The notes under the pieces: model-generated
The model's database searches: none
What the model saw: the letters and a program-made list of their open reading frames with translations, nothing else
Told to the model about the DNA's origin: nothing
NCBI RefSeq assembly: GCF_033807715.1
Contig: NC_084599.1
Coordinates: 12,463,125 to 12,527,124 of the forward strand
DNA from: Cololabis saira
Lineage: Eukaryota > Chordata > Actinopteri > Beloniformes > Belonidae
DNA length: 64,000 bases
Direction: 5' to 3'
Part shown: piece after piece, positions 62,601-64,000 of the stretch
How the letters are laid out: each line of letters starts with the position of its first letter
Numbering within the stretch: the first letter of the stretch is position 1
Program-made: the position numbers and the translations under genes

Positions 62601-63436
62601 ATAATGTTTGTGCTTCATTTCAACTGCTTTCAGATAAATACACAATTCCCAAACAACATTTTTTTAGATATCTACAGGTGCGTAGTTTTTTACAGAAAAC
62701 TTTTCCCACTTTCCCTAATTCCCCAAATGAGTCTGCTATAGATACCTTTCTACGTCCATTGCCTACCTTTAAGGGGGCAATTTCGGTTATATATAATCAG
62801 ATCTGTGGTCTACGTCCTGAATCGCTTCAAGCTATGAAAACCCGTTGGGAGGGGGATATAGGTGAAGAATTGGCTGGAGAGGTTTGGAACGAGATTCTGC
62901 GTCGGGTACACAAATCCTCTATATGTGCGAGACATGCTCTCATCCAATGCAAACTTTTACATCGCATCTATTACACCAAAGAAAGGTTGTCTAAAATATA
63001 CGATACTGTATCGCCTGACTGTTATAGATGCCGACAAACTCCAGCAGACCTCATGCATACCTTTTGGCTTTGCCCCTCATTAAACAACTTTTGGACAGAG
63101 ATTTTCCGCTCTCTATCAAAGATAGTGGGGCAGAGAGTGGAACCTACTCCTCTAGGAGCCTTGTTTGGGGTTTTCCCCTCATTGCCCTCTCTTTCCAAAT
63201 CGGAGAGGGATGTTTTGGCTTTTGTTACGTTATTGGCTAGGAGGTTGATAGTGATAAATTGGAAGAGTCGCTCCCCCCCCTCCTACACCCACTGGATAAG
63301 GGATATTTTGTATAATCTTAAACTGGAGAAGATCAGATTCTCCCTTAGTGGCTCTGTGGACAAATTTCGGAGGGCCTGGGGTCCATTCTTCACCTTTGTA
63401 CGAAGTCTGGATCCTACTCTAGTGGCGGACAGGTGA
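59606..63436 (+). CDS. L1 ORF2 protein (endonuclease-reverse transcriptase)
   Basis: 1276 aa, nearly the usual L1 ORF2 length, fully open. An N-terminal APE-like endonuclease (about residues 15-245) shows Asn21 (FNCKG), Glu50 (LQETHL), Tyr122 (NVYAPN), Asp152/Asn154 (GGDFN), Asp215 (TRIDLFL) and Asp239-His240 (ISDHAP), the expected catalytic set. The reverse transcriptase shows YRPISLLN (from residue 538), Asp608 in DAEKAFDRVEW, RQGCPLSPLL (from 666) and YADD at 708-711 (coordinates 61727-61738). A C-terminal Cys motif CX2CX8HX4C lies at residues 1139-1156. The protein nicks target DNA and copies L1 RNA from the exposed 3' OH. Initiation at 59606 has T at -3, a weak context, and lies 1.39 kb after ORF1, so translation probably needs reinitiation, an internal entry or a separate transcript. 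Confidence 0.96.
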   Translation: MAQANLTNRLGGGEIQFTSFNCKGLNNPIKRSKVLHHVQQLGAHIIFLQETHLKASDHLKLKKSWVGQIYHSSFAGKSRGTAILIHKSVPFQLSNVTSDPNGRFIIITGQIHGTRVALANVYAPNWDDDAFFRRLFSTLPDISSHHLILGGDFNCWLCPHLDRSSTKVCAPSKSSKVIQSFMSEFAVTDAWRFFNPSKREYSFFSPVHHTFTRIDLFLVDNKLLSSVSACRYDTIVISDHAPISMKVSFRNFTIMRAPWRLNTRLLTNEGFVDFVSKQIDYFLSFNKTPDVSAALLWESLKAYIRGEIISYSRFEDKCRKNKLANLSQRIAQIDAIYADSPSSELYKERLTLQSEYNVLTTNHATELLLQTRSNFFEQGDKAGKLLAHQLRQRSTSNLIPQIRSDSGITTIPCEINNTFKQFYSKLYSSDQVSDSAFDTFFDDLDIPSIEQPVIEELEKPITLEELRAAASNLQSGKCPGPDGFPSDFYKKFFHKLGPILLDMFNEAFGSGCLPQTLTQASISLLLKKGKDPLDCTSYRPISLLNVDFKLLSKLLASRLESRLPSIISPEQTGFICGRQSFSNLRQLFGAIYNPSPFPSTHEALISLDAEKAFDRVEWNYLFYTLGRFGFGEHFISWIKLLYSSPLASVRTNNDQSDYFRLYRSTRQGCPLSPLLFALAIEPLSVALRTNPRITGISRHGVELKVSLYADDLLLYVSNLPVSVPAALDTLDSFGRISGYKLNLSKSEIFPVNEAARKYPLRNLPFKVAMEGFTYLGVYVARKYEDLNKTNFAPLMKKLKEDFERWSILNLSLAARINTVKMNILPRFTYLFQCIPLFLPQTFFRKLDSMITDFIWNKKVPRIRKQCLQRPKSLGGMAMPNFRFYYWSANIRILKYWLLYETFDPPPTWLAMEASSTRPVTLAALAHSPIKSSTAPYTKNITVKTSLRIWIQFRRHFGLQCFSIHAPLASNHVFHPSLIDSAFSTWSKHGIHSFNDLYVDNVCASFQLLSDKYTIPKQHFFRYLQVRSFLQKTFPTFPNSPNESAIDTFLRPLPTFKGAISVIYNQICGLRPESLQAMKTRWEGDIGEELAGEVWNEILRRVHKSSICARHALIQCKLLHRIYYTKERLSKIYDTVSPDCYRCRQTPADLMHTFWLCPSLNNFWTEIFRSLSKIVGQRVEPTPLGALFGVFPSLPSLSKSERDVLAFVTLLARRLIVINWKSRSPPSYTHWIRDILYNLKLEKIRFSLSGSVDKFRRAWGPFFTFVRSLDPTLVADR

Positions 63437-63790
63437 GGTCCGGTGGAATAGTGGCTTTATAAACTTGTACTAGGGGTGGGGCGCTGCGGCGCGGGTCACG
63501 GTAAATCTTATATGTAATACTTCTGGACTGATGTTTTATGTTTGTTTGATGTTTGCTTTTTTATTTGTTATTACTATTATTTTTTTAATTTGGCTTGCAG
63601 TATGTCCTATATGTTATGTTTTTGTTTTGGTCTCTGATGATGTTTTTTTTTTGTATTGTGTTTTTTATTTTTGGGGTGAAAAAGAAAAACACAGTCTTTT
63701 CTTTTATAAGGTTTCTATTTACTGGGTTGTACTGGAAGTTTGCATGTAACTACAAAACTACCTCTGCTTTGTATACTTCTGTGAAAATCC

Positions 63791-63796
63791 AATAAA
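63791..63796 (+). terminator. L1 polyadenylation signal
   Basis: AATAAA lies 10 nt before the 20-nt A tail (63806-63825), placing transcript 3'-end formation at the element end. Confidence 0.8.
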
Positions 63797-63825
63797 CAAA
63801 TGTTTAAAAAAAAAAAAAAAAAAAA

Positions 63826-63841
63826 GAAAATAAGGTGAGCA
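63826..63841. repeat. Right TSD of the full-length L1
   Basis: GAAAATAAGGTGAGCA directly follows the poly(A) tail and is identical to 57141-57156. Confidence 0.95.
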
Positions 63842-64000
63842 AAAACAACACCACATTAGCAAGCTTTCTCCGACAGTCCAAAAAACATGTACCGGTATGT
63901 AAGGTTAACAGGAAATTCTGAATTGTCCATCGGAGTAAGTGCTGTTGTCTATGCGAGGCCCTAAGAAAGACTGATGACATATTCAATTGTATTTATTTAC
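63842..64000. other. Flanking sequence after the L1
   Basis: Sequence that adjoined the L2 tail before L1 insertion. No feature recognised in this short piece. Confidence 0.6.

Larger units (their letters stand above)
57157..63825 (+). mobile_element. Full-length L1-clade non-LTR retrotransposon
   Basis: The 6.67-kb element starts with a G run (gggggggcactg), has a short 5' UTR of about 171 bp, two intact ORFs (57328-58215 and 59606-63436), a 3' UTR of about 370 bp and a 20-nt poly(A) at 63806-63825. The 16-bp perfect TSD and the lack of frame damage indicate a recent, full-length insertion. ORF1 (coiled coil plus RNA-binding domain) and ORF2 (endonuclease, reverse transcriptase, Cys motif) have the canonical L1 order. 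The gap between the ORFs is unusually long (1390 bp). L1 proteins act in cis on their RNA, and copies are made by target-primed reverse transcription in the nucleus. Whether it is active cannot be told from sequence alone. Confidence 0.95.

Overview
The window reads as repeat-rich intergenic or intronic DNA of a ray-finned (teleost) fish. The repeat families support this: a Rex3 (RTE-clade) retrotransposon, several L2-clade LINE remnants that end in TTTGATTTGA- or TCAAA-like tails, fish-type L1 elements, two decayed Tc1-like transposons, a tRNA-derived SINE, many short elements with terminal inverted repeats (TIRs), and long (AC)n, (TG)n and (ACGC)n microsatellites. The sequence alone does not fix the species. 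I found no host protein-coding exon, no rRNA or tRNA gene, no CRISPR array, no bacterial operon structure and no recognisable retrovirus. The only long open reading frames with real protein families belong to retrotransposons.

Layout. 0-0.4 kb: end of a TA-target TIR element beside a (TA)n tract. 2.9-4.4 kb: a Tc1-like transposase remnant split by a TTAA-target MITE that itself carries a five-copy 50-bp minisatellite. 6.1-7.0 kb: a second Tc1-like remnant. 9.1-11.4 kb: 3' end of an L1-like ORF2, followed by an extremely G-rich 3' region and an (AC)n tract. 13.3 kb: MITE fragment. 14.9-15.9 kb: decayed L1 reverse transcriptase. 18.6-19.1 kb: truncated L1 tail with an 18-bp target-site duplication (TSD). 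19.7-20.95 kb: TA-target MITE next to an L2-clade 3' end. 22.0-22.6 kb: MITE with CTCCGTTTTC motifs. 27.1-27.3 kb: SINE on the minus strand. 30.1-30.6 kb: foldback hairpin element. 32.6-34.3 kb: L2 remnant. 36.6-37.9 kb: TIR element containing a foldback. 39.3 kb: (ACGC)33. 45.4-48.9 kb: a four-layer nest of transposons. 49.2-49.5 kb: MITE. 53.7-54.7 kb: modular repeat element. 55.9-57.1 kb: L2 3' half. 57.2-63.8 kb: full-length L1 inserted in the tail of that L2.

The two most informative loci are the following. (1) The L1 at 57157-63825 has intact ORF1 (295 aa) and ORF2 (1276 aa), visible endonuclease, reverse transcriptase and Cys motifs, a 20-nt poly(A) tail and a perfect 16-bp TSD. It looks young and possibly competent. 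Its 1.39-kb spacer between the ORFs carries three ACTACA-type promoter motifs. (2) At 45423-48924 an older DNA transposon received a Rex3 copy (13-bp TSD). The Rex3 then received a PIF/Harbinger-like element (CAG TSD) inside its reverse transcriptase gene, and that element carries a near-perfect palindrome of a family also seen at 37.3 kb.

The remaining stretches (for example 37.9-45.4 kb and 49.5-53.7 kb) show only simple repeats and AT-rich unique sequence. A few could be conserved non-coding elements, but that needs cross-species alignment.
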